Source: Sorghum bicolor
Lineage: Eukaryota > Streptophyta > Magnoliopsida > Poales > Poaceae
Assembly (NCBI RefSeq): GCF_000003195.3
Contig: NC_012871.2
Coordinates: forward strand, 43,504,434 to 43,568,433
Direction: 5' to 3'
DNA length: 64,000 nt
Made by a program: the position numbers and the translations under genes. Positions 24,301 to 35,341 of the stretch are shown piece after piece (position 1 is the stretch's first letter; each line of letters begins with the position of its first letter). The notes under the pieces are model-generated. The model was not told the DNA's origin, ran no database searches, and was given only the letters and a program-made list of their open reading frames with translations.

Positions 24301-27300
24301 TCAATGAAGGGTAACGCAAAATGAACATTCTCTGTAGCCTTATTGAGTTTTCGATAGTCAATACACATACGCCACCCAGTGACAATTCGTTGAGGGATGA
24401 GTTCATTCTTCCCATTCCTAACAACCGTCATTCCTCCTTTCTTTGGCACTACTTGGACAGGGCTAACCCACTCACTATGTGGCACAGGATAAATAATCCC
24501 AGCACTATAAAGTTTGAGGACCTCTTTCTTAACAACCTCTCGCATAGCATTGTTAAGTCTCCGTTGTGGTTCCCTTGAAGGTGTAAAATTGGGATCAATA
24601 GGGATACGATGAGTACAGAGAATGGGACTAATGCCCGTGAGGTCTTCGAGAGAGTAGCCAAATGCTGATCTATGCCTTTCAAGAACAGTGACAAGTTGTT
24701 GTGTTTCATAATCGGAAAGCTTGTCACTGATAATTACTGGAGTGTTTGGGTTGTTGTGCAAGAAGATATATCTAAGGCCAGAAGGAAGAGGTTTTAACTC
24801 TATTGAAGGAGGTAAAGGTTGTTCATTTTTGTCTAGCTCAACGAGTTCTACCAACTCTTCTTCTTCTTGAACAAAGTGTTCAAGATTAAAGAATGGTTGG
24901 GCCATCTCATCTTGAGTCAGCATTAAGATCTCCTCAATAGGATCTGGTTTAATTTTGGGTTCCACTATCGTGTTAATTGATCTAGCAAGAGGAACAACAA
25001 TAGTGGAATTCTCAACCTTGAAGTCTAAATGACCTCGTTGTGGTTGTTCTTGTAGAAGTTTCATGATTGGTCTGCCAATCAAGAGAGGAATCTCGGGTAT
25101 GTCGTAAATGTGAAAATCTAGACATATTCCAGAGTCCTTGATTCTAACAGGAACTGCCCTTAATACCCCATGACTTTCTAGAATTAATCTAGATGGACTT
25201 TGTAAAAGTTATTGGGATGGGGTTATGGACTCGTTGGGATAAAGAGTGTCAGCTAACTCCATGGAAATAACATTTATCCCAACATATGGATTGTAGTGGA
25301 CTTTCCTAGCGGACCGTCTAATTTGGCACAAAAGAATGGTTGAAGGAGTGATGATCCGAGCTACCTCAGGAGACAGCTCTGCTTCTGTTAGCCATTCATA
25401 ACTCAGAATAGCCGAAAGGCTTTTGATGTGTTCTATGGCAACAGATTCTACTCTTAGAATGGACTGAGTGGTCTCTACTAGAGGTCGTGTTTGGATAGGA
25501 AAATTCGAGGTGTTTCCATAATCTTCAAAAAGATCTTCCTCGAATTCAAAGGGATGCTCTAAAGGTGGCGGTTCATCATCCCTTAGTTGGTTTTGCATTC
25601 CCTTATCAGGAGGTCTCTCTACAACCAAATTAATGGATGGGTCAGGTGGAATTTCTAACTCGGTTGCAAGTTCCTCATCTTTTGGTTTAGGATCAGGCTC
25701 GACTTCTTTTTCTTCTTCAGGAAACTCATCATAAATGCCTGTGTAAGGGGTATTTTCAAGGATTCTCTCTAGGATAGCTCTCCCCTCATCTGTGAGTTTG
25801 TGTGTGAATGAGCCTCCTGAAGCAATGTCGAAGTGAAGAGGAGCTTCCTTGTTTAGACCACGATAAAAATGGTAGTATAGTACATGGTCAGGCAGGGAAA
25901 GGTTTGGACCAGAATTGCTAAGGCTTGTGAACCTAGCCCAAGCTGCTCCTAAAGTTTCCTTCTCTCTTTGTTTGAATGTAAGAATTTTGATTCTAAGGTC
26001 AGCGTTTCAAAAAAGTGGGAAGAAAGCGAGACAAAAGTTGTCCCGAAGTTCATCCCAACTTCCATTAACGCCTCCTACAGAATGAGCATACCACCTTTTT
26101 GCACTTCCCAGAAGGGAGAATGGAAATAATTTCCATTTAAGGGTTTCTTGTGTCATGCCAGAAATAGATCGGCAAGAGCACAACTGCTCGAATTCTCTAA
26201 GGTGGGTGTATGGATCTTCATGTACTTGCCCAGAGAAGGGTTGCTCCTGAATCATGGCTATTAGATCAGGGCCGAGGTCGTAGCCATCTGCAAGAATTGG
26301 ATGTGATGATGGTGGTGGCTCTAATAACTCGCCCTTTGGAGCAAAGAATTTATAGATAGGAGTGAAATCCATGTGGTGTGGTGAAAATGGTAAGGTGAGT
26401 GGTAAAAAAGGAAAAGAAAAATGATACATGGACGACGTTGTTCGAAACTAGCACAACTACCGTTCCCCGGCAACGGCCCCAAAAAGCTTGTTGGGTATTT
26501 TAAACGCAAACAGAAAAATCCACAAGCGCATGGATACCAATGTAGCCTTCACCCGGGAGTATTCCAGAGTATCGATTTTCCACAGGGAACGTGAGTGTAC
26601 TAATTAAGATTCAAGATCGCCCAAGGATAACTATATAATTATTTTTTTGGTGGGAAGAGAGGAAAATTCCTGAGAGTTCTCTAGTTGATCTAAGAATCAA
26701 GAATTACTTCAAAGATTATTTATATAGGGAGATCAGAGCACTAACCACAGAAAGAGATGAGAAGGGGGCTAGGAAGGTCTGACTACGGTCCTACAAACAC
26801 CGATCCGAACGAGGTGGAATACGTCAACCGTTAGGGCTATCACTACCCTAGGGCTACCACAACAATCCACAGGATTGGGTGCAATTCCAGGTAATTGCAA
26901 GACTAAACACCCCATGTCTAATCTATTAATTACTACTCTAATGTTGCAAAGATTAGAGCACTTGATGCAAGCGGGAATCCAATAAATAACTTGAATGTAA
27001 ATAAAAGTAATTAAAGAACTCAGGAATTATGAATTAAAGAACCTGGAGAACGATGAAGAACGAACCAGTTGCTGCAAAAGTACAATGTTGAGGAAGATCC
27101 GACAGATCCGGCTCCTCCTGCTCCACTCTCCTCTTCTCTCTCTCTCCCTATTTTCTAGATTACAACTAGAACTAACTAGAACTAGAACTAGAAGAACTAG
27201 AACTAGAACTAGATGAACTAGAAATAGGACTAGATGAAGTAGAGGTAGAACTAGATGAACTAGAGTGATCCTCTCTACTTGGATGAAGAATTGAAACCCT

Positions 27301-28251
27301 AACTTTGATTCTGTAGAAGAGGTATGATCTCCAGGCCAGGGGCCTTGCTTATATAGTCTTTTCAGATGAATCTGGGCCGTCGGATCAAACCGACATTAAT
27401 CGCACGGTTTTCCTTGATCCGCTAGGTCAGTGGAGCACGATCCACGAGTTTGGACGTGATTGGGCAGAACTCCAGGGCGGGCGCCCTCAGGACTTGGGCG
27501 GGTGCCCTGTCCCTGAGCCCTCTCGGCTTCCCGTTCGTTGCCGTGGCTTCTGGAGTCTTCTAGATGGTAGAAAATTGCGCGACACGTTAATATCTCTATG
27601 TAATCCCGACTTGTGGGCCTTTCCTCCATATTTCCTGATAACCCCCTGCAGAAATAGACAAACACCAAAACTCGTGGAATTCTGTCACATGAAACCCTAA
27701 GTCTAGGTGTTGGTTGCATATAAGTCCTTTTCCACGATTCGTTGACGATTAAATGTGAACATTAAGGACCGTCAACACAGGGGCACTATGATCAACCCAC
27801 CACAAGACCCTGCCCGGTCTCAAATTTCTTTCCACACTTGGTTATTCTTCCCCATAGCAATTATAGCTAATCAAACAGGTGTCCACCTATATCTCACAGG
27901 TGACAGGAAATCACCCGACTTCTACCGGACTAAGCAAACTAAACGTGGACTCCGTGCCTATCTACATAGGACAAAGTAGATAACAAGTGGTGATATCAAG
28001 GAGTACTAATGCATCAACGGTATCAAGTAATTCCTATCACTTAAGTGCAACATAGTAGAACAAGCATAATATATCATTTAAGTTAGCGAGAATAGGGAGA
28101 CTTAGAATGCTCCGGGGCTTGCCTTTCTCAAACGTGCTCGGTTTGTGGTTCGGGCACTCCTGTAGCTCTTCTCCGAGCTCCAGTCCTCCCAGAGGTTCCT
28201 GCTCCTGGAGCTCCTCCTGCTCCTCGGGTCCCACCTCGTTCTCCTGTGAGC
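18362..28251 (-). CDS. Candidate spliced small acidic CxxC protein in the B 3' LTR, intron hosting Athila
   Basis: Exon A (28251-28123, 129 nt) is Glu-rich and ends [12 protein letters not shown] at a GC donor (AAAG|GCAAG). The acceptor TTTTGCAG ends at 18424. Exon B (18423-18362, 62 nt) encodes [20 protein letters not shown] and a stop. Without the nested Athila element the intron would be about 1076 nt, close to those in A (1097) and C (1062). No in-frame ATG lies in exon A; a donor-like CGAG|GTGAG at 29656-29660 could end an upstream exon. The B 5' LTR has lost exon A in its deletion at 39804, so B could no longer make this product from its own promoter. Confidence 0.5.
19160..20475 (-). 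repeat. Athila 3' LTR (left)
   Basis: 1316 bp. It contains a minisatellite of aactagaactagat-like units (about 19826-19932), a TATA-like box on the minus strand (20014-20023), and a pair of gggcgggcgccc-like palindromes (about 20142-20172). Confidence 0.92.
20476..21900 (-). other. Athila 3' untranslated region with polypurine tract
   Basis: The minus-strand purine run (complement of gctccccaaagc, 20477-20488) lies next to the 3' LTR. The rest is AT-rich with T-tracts (20880-21070) and no credible ORF. An env-like gene, found here in some Athila elements, is absent or lost. Confidence 0.75.
21901..23493 (-). pseudogene. Athila RNase H end and integrase with internal duplication
   Basis: The upstream open segment (22657-23493) begins in RNase H ([22 protein letters not shown]). 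It continues into the integrase zinc region ([12 protein letters not shown] then CHRCQ) and the start of the core ([10 protein letters not shown]). A 164-bp tandem duplication (22533-22696 and 22697-22860) repeats the first part of the core; 164 is not a multiple of three, so it shifts the frame. The second segment (22160-22765) has the D of ISDGGSHF and the glutamate after QAETSNKQ. A third (21901-22206) carries the basic C-terminal part. A frameshift near 23493 also separates this from RT. Confidence 0.88.
22533..22860. repeat. 164-bp tandem duplication in the Athila integrase
   Basis: Two head-to-tail units, 22533-22696 and 22697-22860, differ at about five positions. It duplicates the part of the core around the first catalytic Asp and breaks the frame. 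Confidence 0.93.
23472..25082 (-). CDS. Athila reverse transcriptase-RNase H segment (536 codons open)
   Basis: A long open stretch with protease end (IGRPIMKLL), linker, RT and early RNase H. RT motifs in order are [77 protein letters not shown] and the catalytic EVFMDDF. RNase H begins at [18 protein letters not shown]. It is in the same frame as gag (26429 down), separated by a stop near 25209. The usual Asp-x-Gly protease active site is not obvious in the preceding region, where the sequence reads [10 protein letters not shown]. As the host polyprotein is interrupted it is probably inactive, although this block is open. Confidence 0.9.
   Translation of the reverse strand: MIGRPIMKLLQEQPQRGHLDFKVENSTIVVPLARSINTIVEPKIKPDPIEEILMLTQDEMAQPFFNLEHFVQEEEELVELVELDKNEQPLPPSIELKPLPSGLRYIFLHNNPNTPVIISDKLSDYETQQLVTVLERHRSAFGYSLEDLTGISPILCTHRIPIDPNFTPSREPQRRLNNAMREVVKKEVLKLYSAGIIYPVPHSEWVSPVQVVPKKGGMTVVRNGKNELIPQRIVTGWRMCIDYRKLNKATENVHFALPFIDQMLEWLANHYFFCFLDGYSGYHKIPIHPDDQEKTTFKCPYGTYAYRRMSFGLCNAPASFQQCMMSIFLDLIEKIMEVFMDDFTVYGKTFDHCLENLDRVLQRCEEKHLILNWEKCHFMVQEGIVLGHKVFEHDIEVDKAKIEVIEKLPPPANVKGIRSFLGHAGFYRRFIKNFSQIARPLTSLLAKEAPFIFSDECHESFQTLKKALISATVIQPPDWNLPFEIMCDASDFAVGAVLGQTKDKKHYAISYASKTLSRPQLNYTTTEKSFWLLSLL
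25209..26429 (-). pseudogene. Athila gag and protease region (one internal stop)
   Basis: The frame starts at ATG 26427-26429, with a second Met (MDFTPIYKF) near 26372. The gag core is visible as [19 protein letters not shown] followed by [19 protein letters not shown] stop at about 26007 breaks it. The same frame then continues through a YYHFYRGL...ASGGSF region typical of Athila gag and an acidic, proline-rich linker to a stop near 25209. The product would form the virus-like particle. It begins 60 bp inside the PBS. Confidence 0.85.
26464..26481 (-). promoter_or_regulatory. Athila primer binding site, tRNA-Asp-like
   Basis: The minus strand reads GGGGCCGTTGCCGGGGA close to the 5' LTR end. 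It matches the 3' end of tRNA-Asp except near the terminus. Athila elements usually use this type of PBS. Confidence 0.75.
26489..27777 (-). repeat. Athila 5' LTR (right)
   Basis: 1289 bp, with the same minisatellite (about 27167-27267), a TATA-like box (27347-27356) and a GC-rich palindrome pair (about 27477-27508). It differs from the left LTR by modest substitutions and small indels, so the element is much younger than B. Confidence 0.92.
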
Positions 28252-30540
28252 CTGTATGATGCATGTGTGCCCATGAGTGGAGTGCGAGATGTCCGGGGTG
28301 CAATGCTCATACAAGTGGATACCAGATGACCATGACATGATGCATAGATGATATAAGTGGTCACTTTTACAAGGTAGTCAACATCATCCAAGAACATGAA
28401 ATCGAACTAAACATTTATTACATTCTCTTCTACAAGTTGCCTTCAAGTTTAACTAGCAAGCTCACATGATGCTTCAAAGATACACCAAACATCCTCTTAC
28501 TTTATTTAATCTATGTATAACAATTCAAAATTTATCTATCCACTTTTAGGCCTACAACAGTAGCATATATGTGTGTTTATCAATAAATTCCACAAAAATT
28601 ACAGGAGACTACTAATCAATCATAAAGTCCACCATAAATTTCTCATAATATTTGGACATTTATTTTGAGCTACAAAAATCACAAGATTAATCTATATAAG
28701 CAAGTATAAATACCCTACTGTGGTATAAGTGTCAAACAGCAGATTTCATATTTTTATAATTAACTTGTTAACATAAGAAATACCCACAAAAATTTGCAGA
28801 TCAATTGCATGATCCATTTATTTATTAAAATTCATAAACCACTGCCATGCAAGCATTCAAATCACCATAAATTAATTCATACAGAAAATAGTGTGTAACA
28901 TATTTTTCCCAGAGCCTAATCATCCATGCAAAGCCACCAAAACAAGTTTCATATTTTTCTAAGCTATATTTTAATTACTATGCATTTTCTAATTTTCAGC
29001 CAAAAACATGAATTAAATATATTTGTATAGAAAAGTTGTTCAAACATGACATGCAACCACACCAAACTATAGATCTGAGATTATAGAACACATCAAAATT
29101 TATTTCATCCATTTTGGATCTATATATCTCAAGATATGGATTTTATATCATTTAAACTATTTTTTGGAAATTATTTTCTGAAAACCAATTCGAAATCGGG
29201 ATGAAAAACACTAAAGACACCTGGATCTTTACCCATCTCGGTCCCTCCAGCGACTGACAGTGGGTCCCCGACCCCACTGGTCAGCGTGACCGAGAGGGAG
29301 GGCACCTCCGACGAGCGGATCTCGTCGGCGGTGAGGTCCCCGGCCACGGGGTGAGCACCATCGTGCTCCCCGCAGCGAGGCGCACCCAAGGGTGCTCTTA
29401 GATCGGCCGGAAGACGCCCAGAGCACCCTCGCAAGCATGCATGGCGGGACGGCGGCGCTGCTCGCCGTGGCCAGGCCGCTCTGGTGTGGTAGAGCACGTG
29501 TGGGGTTCCGTCAAGGCTTCCCCGTCGAGCTACGGACCTAACACGCCCAAAAGCAAGCGAAACGAGGCAGAAACGAGCGAGATTCGACGTGGCGGAGCAC
29601 TCCGACGAGGTCGGGGAAACTCCGGCGAGCGATTCACGGCGTGCGGCGGTCTCTCACCTCGGTAGAGCGTGCGCAGAAGCTTACCGTGGCAAAGACGAGT
29701 GAAGTGGTGGTTTTGGCGCCGAGGATAGGTCACTGGTGTGGCCGGCGGTGAGCGACGGAGCTCTCCGGCGATGGCGCTGCGGCGGAGCTGCTACGGCTGC
29801 GGCGCTCGCGAGCGGAGGAAGGAGAGAGGAGCGGGAGGGGACAGAATGGAGTGGCCTGGGGGCGCGGGGCGGCGTTCCGACCAAGTTAAGGCTGGTCGGC
29901 CACGGCGCGTCCACGACGCCGACATAGGGCCGCCACGTGGCCGGCGTCAGGTGGACGAAGGCGGGCGTCCGCGCGCGGGAGAGAGAGGGAGGGGAAACCG
30001 GGCCGCGCTGTTTGGCTGGGCCGAAAGGGAGGCGGGTCGGCCCAGCAGCGCCTGCCCCCTTTTCTTTTTTTTTGAAATTATTTTCCCTAAAGCTTAAATG
30101 AGGCTTTTTGAAGCTTTTACAAATCTTTTTAGGGGTTGGAGTAAAAAGAAGAATTGTTGTCCATAAAATTCCCTACAACTTTGTCTTAATAAGCAAAGCA
30201 AAATTCCAAATAGAATTTGAATCACAAATTAAAACTAGTTCTAGGTTTTTAATAAATTCATTTTAGGGATTTTTGTATAAATTCCATTTCTCAATTCTTA
30301 TAGCTCCAAAAATTTCACAAAATTCCTCTTAAATCTTCTAACACTTATTTCAACCTAATTCGGGCATTTCAAGAAATTTAGAAGTAAGCATAATATTTTT
30401 ACCATATTTAATTCTCATAAAACAAAGCACATAAAATCACAATTGAAAGAAGGACGTGTTCGTGCAATGCTATGCTTGATGATAATGCTTATAAATGAGA
30501 TTATGAGACTAAGTGCATGCTTAACACCTAGGGTGTTACA

Positions 30541-30577
30541 GCCCTTCCCCCCTTAGGGAAATCTCGTCCCGAGATTT
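30541..30577 (-). promoter_or_regulatory. Element B polypurine tract and hairpin
   Basis: The complement of 30541-30556 is a purine run abutting the 3' LTR. The palindrome aaatctc - 5 nt - gagattt at 30559-30577 is shared with A and C. Confidence 0.85.
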
Positions 30578-31887
30578 TGGGTTACTAACCATTGCTTATG
30601 AATTTTTGGATAAACTGTTTTTAGGTAATCCTCGGTTTCCCAGGTAGCATCTTTATTGTCATGATGACTCCACACCACCTTGTAAGTCTTGACAACTCTA
30701 TTTCGGGTTACTCGCTCCTTGGTATCTATGATACACACTGGTTGTTCCTTGTATTCCAAATACGCCTTTATCTTGATTCCTCGGGGTTCAATCCTCTGCT
30801 CGGGTACTTTCAACCATTTCCGTAGCTACGACACATGGAAGACTGGGAAGATTGAACTCAACTCTTCAGGTAACTGAATCTTGTAGGATACAGGGCCTTT
30901 TCTTTCTAGTATCTGATATGGTCCCACATATCTGGGTGCAAGCTTGCTTCGAACTCAGAAACGCTGGACTTTCTTCATTGGCGTAACCTTGAGGTAAACA
31001 TAGTCACCAATATTGAATTCGAGTAGCCTTCTTCTCTTCTCAGCATAACTCTTTTGTCGCGATTGTGCCGCCTTCATTTGCTGCTTTATGATTTGCACCT
31101 TTTTCTCAGCCTCGTTCACGAAGTCGATACCATAGTATCTCCTTTCACCAGGTTCGACCCAGTTTAACGGAGTTCTACACTTACAACCATATAACGTTTC
31201 GAACGGAGCCATCTTGATACTCTCTTGATAGCTATTATTGTATGAGAACTCAGCCAAAGGCAACCATGATTCCCATGATCCCTTGGATGATAACACACAA
31301 GCCCTCAGCATATCTTCTAGCACTTGATTGAGTCTTCCTGTTTGACCTGAGGTTTGGGGATGGTACGTTGTGCTTCTTATCAGGCTAGTCCCCAAACTCT
31401 TATGCATTCGCTCCCCGAAATGAGCGGTGAACTGCGGTCCCCTATCTGATATGATGGTCTTAGGAATACCATGTAGCTTGACGATCTTGGCCATGTATAT
31501 ATCAGCATACTCGGGAGGTCTGTACGTGTTCTTCACTGGAATGAAATGAGCCGACTTGGTCAATCAATCTATGATTACCCAAATCGAGTCATTCCCCTTT
31601 TGTGTTGTCGGTAAACCCGTGATAAAGTCCATACTGACCTCTTCCCATTTCCACTCTGGAACTGACAACGGTTTCAACAGACTTGTAGGTTTCATATGTA
31701 TAGCCTTGACTCTGCAACACGTGTCACAACGGGCCGCATATGCTGCTATTTCCTTCTTCATTTTGGTCCACCAAAAGTGTGATCTTAGATCTTGATACAT
31801 CTTACTACTGCTAGGATAAATAGAAAGCTTGGAAAGATGTGCTTCATCCATGATGCAGTTCATTAATTCTCGATTCTTCGGGACCAC
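30553..31887 (-). pseudogene. Element B integrase and chromodomain (broken, catalytic residues lost)
   Basis: Segments 31887-31564 and 31563-30955 share a frame and are separated by a stop between VIID and MTKSAHF. The core has SMDFITGL and ISDRGPQF. At the expected glutamate the sequence reads SGQTGRLNQ: Gly replaces the catalytic Glu seen in A and C. In the zinc region SIYPSSSKM has Tyr where A and C have His, while CDTC remains. A stop follows KKVQRF. A chromodomain (RVVKTYKVVW, ATWETEDYL) is open at 30553-30813. This integrase could not be active. Confidence 0.9.
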
Positions 31888-33361
31888 CAGCCGGTGCTGA
31901 AACCATAATACCCTTTTTCATCAACTCAGAACTGAGTCTTGGGGTCGTTTTTGATATTTTATTTGATGTGGGAAATACCCTTGTCTGTTCTCTGACCTTC
32001 GATGACTTGACTTTCAAGTGAGCAACTGAGCTGTATGTGACATAAGACTTCAGGATGAATGAGATTGAAACCATCCTCAAACAACGGTTGAACCACTTGA
32101 TAGTGCGGTTTGCGACTCAAAGCGTCTGCTACCACATTAGCCTTGCCCGGATGATAATGGACTTCCAGATCGTAATCCTTGATTAGCTCTAACCATCTTC
32201 ATTGCCTCATATTCAGCTCAGACTGAGTGAAGATGTATTTCAGACTTTTATGATCTGTGTAGATATGACACTTGTTTCCTAGCAAATAGTGCCTCCAGAT
32301 CTTCAGAGCATGCACCACTGCTGCTAACTCGAGGTCGTGAGTTGGGTAGCTGACTTCGTGCTTTCTCAACTGTCATGAACGTAAGCTATTACTCTGCCGT
32401 CTTGCATCAGCACACATCCTAAGCCACTTTTCGATGCGTCGCAAAACACATCAAAAGGCTTCTCGATAATGGGTTGCGCTAAAACAGGAGCAGTGGTTAG
32501 CAACTTTTGCAAGGTTCGGAAGGCTAGTTCACACCCTTCCGTCGAGACAAACCTATGATCCTTTTGTAGCAAACTGGTCATTGGCTTAGCAATCTTGGAA
32601 AAGTCGGGTATGAAACGACGGTAATACCCAGCTTGGCCAAGAATGCTTCGAACTTCCGAGACAGAAGTTGGTGCCTTCCAGTCCATGACTTCCTGTACCT
32701 TTGACGGATCTACAACAATCCCTTCTTCAGACAGAATATGCCCTAGGAAAGGAACATTCTTCAACCAGAACTCACACTTGCTGAACTTTGCATATAACTG
32801 ATGCTCTCGTAGTCGTGTTAGCACGACTCTTAGATGCTCGGCGTGATCTTGCTCATTCTCTGAATAAACCAGAATGTCATCGATGAACACCACCACAAAC
32901 TTGTCTAGCTCTGGCATAAAGACGGAGTTCATCAGATACATAAAGTATGTAGGAGCATTTGTCAACCCAAAGGACATGACCAGATACTCATACAACCCAT
33001 ATCTAGTGAAAAAAGCAGTCTTCGGGATATCTTGCGGACGGATCTTGATTTGGTGATACCCGGACCTTAAATCTATCTTGGAAAACACTCTGGCCTTGGA
33101 CAGCTGATCAAACAGGATATCAATCCTTGGCAATGGATACTTATTTTTGATTGTCACCGCATTGAGTGGACGATAGTCCACGCACATACGCAGCAATTGA
33201 TCCTTCTTTTTCACAAACAACGCTAGACAACCCCACTCCGACGAACTTGGCCGGATGAACCCTTTATCCAGTAACTCTTTTAGTTGATTCTTCAACTCAG
33301 CGAGTTCATTTGGCGGCATTCGGTACGGTCTTCTAGATATCAGTGTTGTACCTGGTATCAA
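31888..33361 (-). pseudogene. Element B reverse transcriptase and RNase H
   Basis: The open part is 32366-33361. It shows [57 protein letters not shown] and the catalytic VFIDDILVY, then RNase H starting [14 protein letters not shown]. After IAYVHDS a break occurs. The rest of RNase H ([12 protein letters not shown] and ADALS region, about 32100-32360) is recognisable only with stops and shifts, as is the linker 31888-32100. It is out of frame with gag-protease because of a frameshift at 33361-33560. Confidence 0.88.
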
Positions 33362-33560
33362 CTCTATTGCAAACTCTACTTCCCTATCTGGGGAAGTCCT
33401 GGCAATTCCTCAGGAAAAACATCAGGGAACTCACAGACTACTGGATCTGTGGCAGAGGAACCACGTGCGTAGCACAAGAGATGCTAGCAAAGTCAATGCG
33501 ACGGGGCAGAGGTACTTGAAAAGATCCACTGCCCTGAGGTTCTCTGATAGATAACACCCT

Positions 33561-35015
33561 CTACCCAGTATCTATGACAGCATCCCACTCTTTCATCCAG
33601 TTCATGCCCACGATAACATCCAAAACTAACCCAGGCATGACTACCAGATTTACTCGAAACACCAGGTTACTTATATCCAAGGTTGCCCCTTGGACCACTC
33701 TATTTGTCAACACATCTGCCCCTGCTGAGCTGATGCGATAGCCATAACCCAGATTCGTAATTGCTTGGTTATGCTTTTGTGCAAATGCTTGGCTCATGAA
33801 TGAATGTGATGATCCAGAATCAAACAAAACAACTGCAAGATGTTGGTTGACAGGAAACATACCAGCAGTTACCGGTTCTCCTTCCGGAATCTCCTCTATC
33901 GAGGTATGGTGCACTCGAGTTGGGTAGGTCGTCTGCTGCCTTTTGGGGTAGGGACATTCCTTAGCAAAGTGCCCCATCTTGTGGCAGTTGTAGCACGGTC
34001 CCTTGGTCGTATTGTTGGCGGTAGGTGCTGCAGCTTGAATTGCCTTTGGCTTGGCGGGAGCTATCGCTACCTTGTACGGCTTTTGCTGTGTTGGATGCCC
34101 GGTGTTCCTTCTCTGCGGCGGTCGGAACCTAGCACCTAGGGCAGGAGGACGATACTACTATCGCCCCGCCACTGGTGCCCTAGACTGAGATGACCCGGCT
34201 TCAAAAGCCCTCTTACGAGACTTGGATGCACTGTAGTTGTTATTGTTTTCCTAGGTCAGACAGTCACTGATGTAAGCATTGAAAGTAGCCCGGGCTCCTG
34301 TACCCATGGTCTTCAGCATCTTTGGGCTCAGGCCTCTCTGGAAACTAGCGATCTTCTTGGCTTCCGTGTTCACATACTCGGGGGCATAACGAGCAAGATT
34401 GTTAAAAGCGTGTAGATACTCCTTCACAGACTTTGTTCCCTGGGACAGCGTCATGAACACCCCAACCTTCATTTCCACCACACCCGGAGGGATGTAATTT
34501 CCCCGAAAAGCGGTGGTGAAGCGGTTCCAGGTGATTGGGGTCCCCTCTGGGTAGGTGGTACGATGATGGGACCACCAAATCCCAGCAGGTCCCTACAACT
34601 GATGCGATGCACACTCAGCCTTAAGTTCTTCAGTCATCCGAAGAAGATGGAACTTTTGCTCTATGGTATTGATCCACTCATCTGCCTCAAGCGGTTCTAG
34701 GGCCTCCTTGAAGACTAGTGGTTTGGTATCCATGAAGTCCTTGAATGAGATGTACTGATTGGCTTCACGGCCGCCCTGCTTATCCCCACGGCGGGTATTG
34801 TCAGCGATATTGTGCAGGGCTTCTTCCATGTTGCGCTGCATATGCTCCATGTTGCGTTGGCTCCCCAGAAACTGCGCGAAAAACACGTCCGCAGTGTACG
34901 AAGGAGGCGGTGGTGGTGGTGATGGTGCTCTTTCCTCATTCCGTTGAGCCCCACCTCCGGAAGTACCTGCTCCAAGTCCGGGGTTGCTGTTACCCCCGCC
35001 ACGTGTTTGCACCAA
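33561..35015 (-). pseudogene. Element B gag and protease (start codon lost, internal stops)
   Basis: The frame runs from 35015 to 33561. The start position has TTG (35013-35015) directly after GCGTGCAG, followed by VQTRGG, so the initiator appears mutated. Gag motifs are a proline run, YISFKDFMDTKP, WINTIEQKFHLL, EYLHAFNNLARYAPEYV and ASFQRGL. A stop follows ASHQL (near 34593) and further stops lie at 34251-34000. The zinc knuckle CYNCHKMGHFAKEC is intact. Protease LFDSGSSHSF is intact up to a stop near 33561. 35022-35341, between gag and ORF0, holds no gene. Confidence 0.88.
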
Positions 35016-35341
35016 CTGCACGCGTCAATGATAAGCAGTCGTTAGGAGTTACCATTAACGGTAGACATGTGTAGAATTATGCCGTACTGAATTTACTGAG
35101 GAAAATAAATTCGCACAATAAACAGAGGCACAACAATTCATCATCCACACAACATCACTAATGAATTACTCAACATTCAAGCAACAAGGTTCGCATACAT
35201 CCAAAATTGCCAGCTTACATACACTGGACTTTCAGCGTCATCCCATAAAGTTTTACACAGCCCAGATCCATAGATTACAAGACATGCCATGCAACAACAA
35301 CAACAACAAAAGAAAAAGGACTAGCTCTAGAGCTCTAGCAT

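Larger units (their letters stand above)
19160..27777 (-). mobile_element. Athila-type Ty3/gypsy element, minus strand
   Basis: The LTRs are 19160-20475 (3') and 26489-27777 (5'), with ends TGTTGGG...GTCAACA on the plus strand. Exact target duplications CAGGG lie at 19155-19159 and 27778-27782. The intact target exists in the other LTR of B (near 39711). The PBS resembles tRNA-Asp. One reading frame from 26429 down to 23472 covers gag, protease region, RT and part of RNase H with only two stops. RT motifs ([26 protein letters not shown]) are Athila-like. No env-like ORF is seen in 20476-21900. Confidence 0.93.
18002..30540 (-). repeat. Element B left (3') LTR, split by an Athila element
   Basis: Segments 18002-19159 and 27778-30540 join to match the right LTR, whose uninterrupted target is at about 39711-39720. 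It contains the conserved hairpin (18451-18470), the palindrome cgattcgaatcg (18796-18807), a GC-rich island (29170-30060) and both exons of the small LTR gene (18362-18423 and 28123-28251). Confidence 0.92.

Noticed and set aside
29171..30097. Long ORFs on both strands in the B LTR
   Set aside because: Same reason: CpG-rich LTR island with overlapping open frames; no domain recognised.
35290..35312. CAA-type microsatellite as a regulatory repeat
   Set aside because: Short simple repeat in the gap between gag and ORF0 of B with no sign of function.
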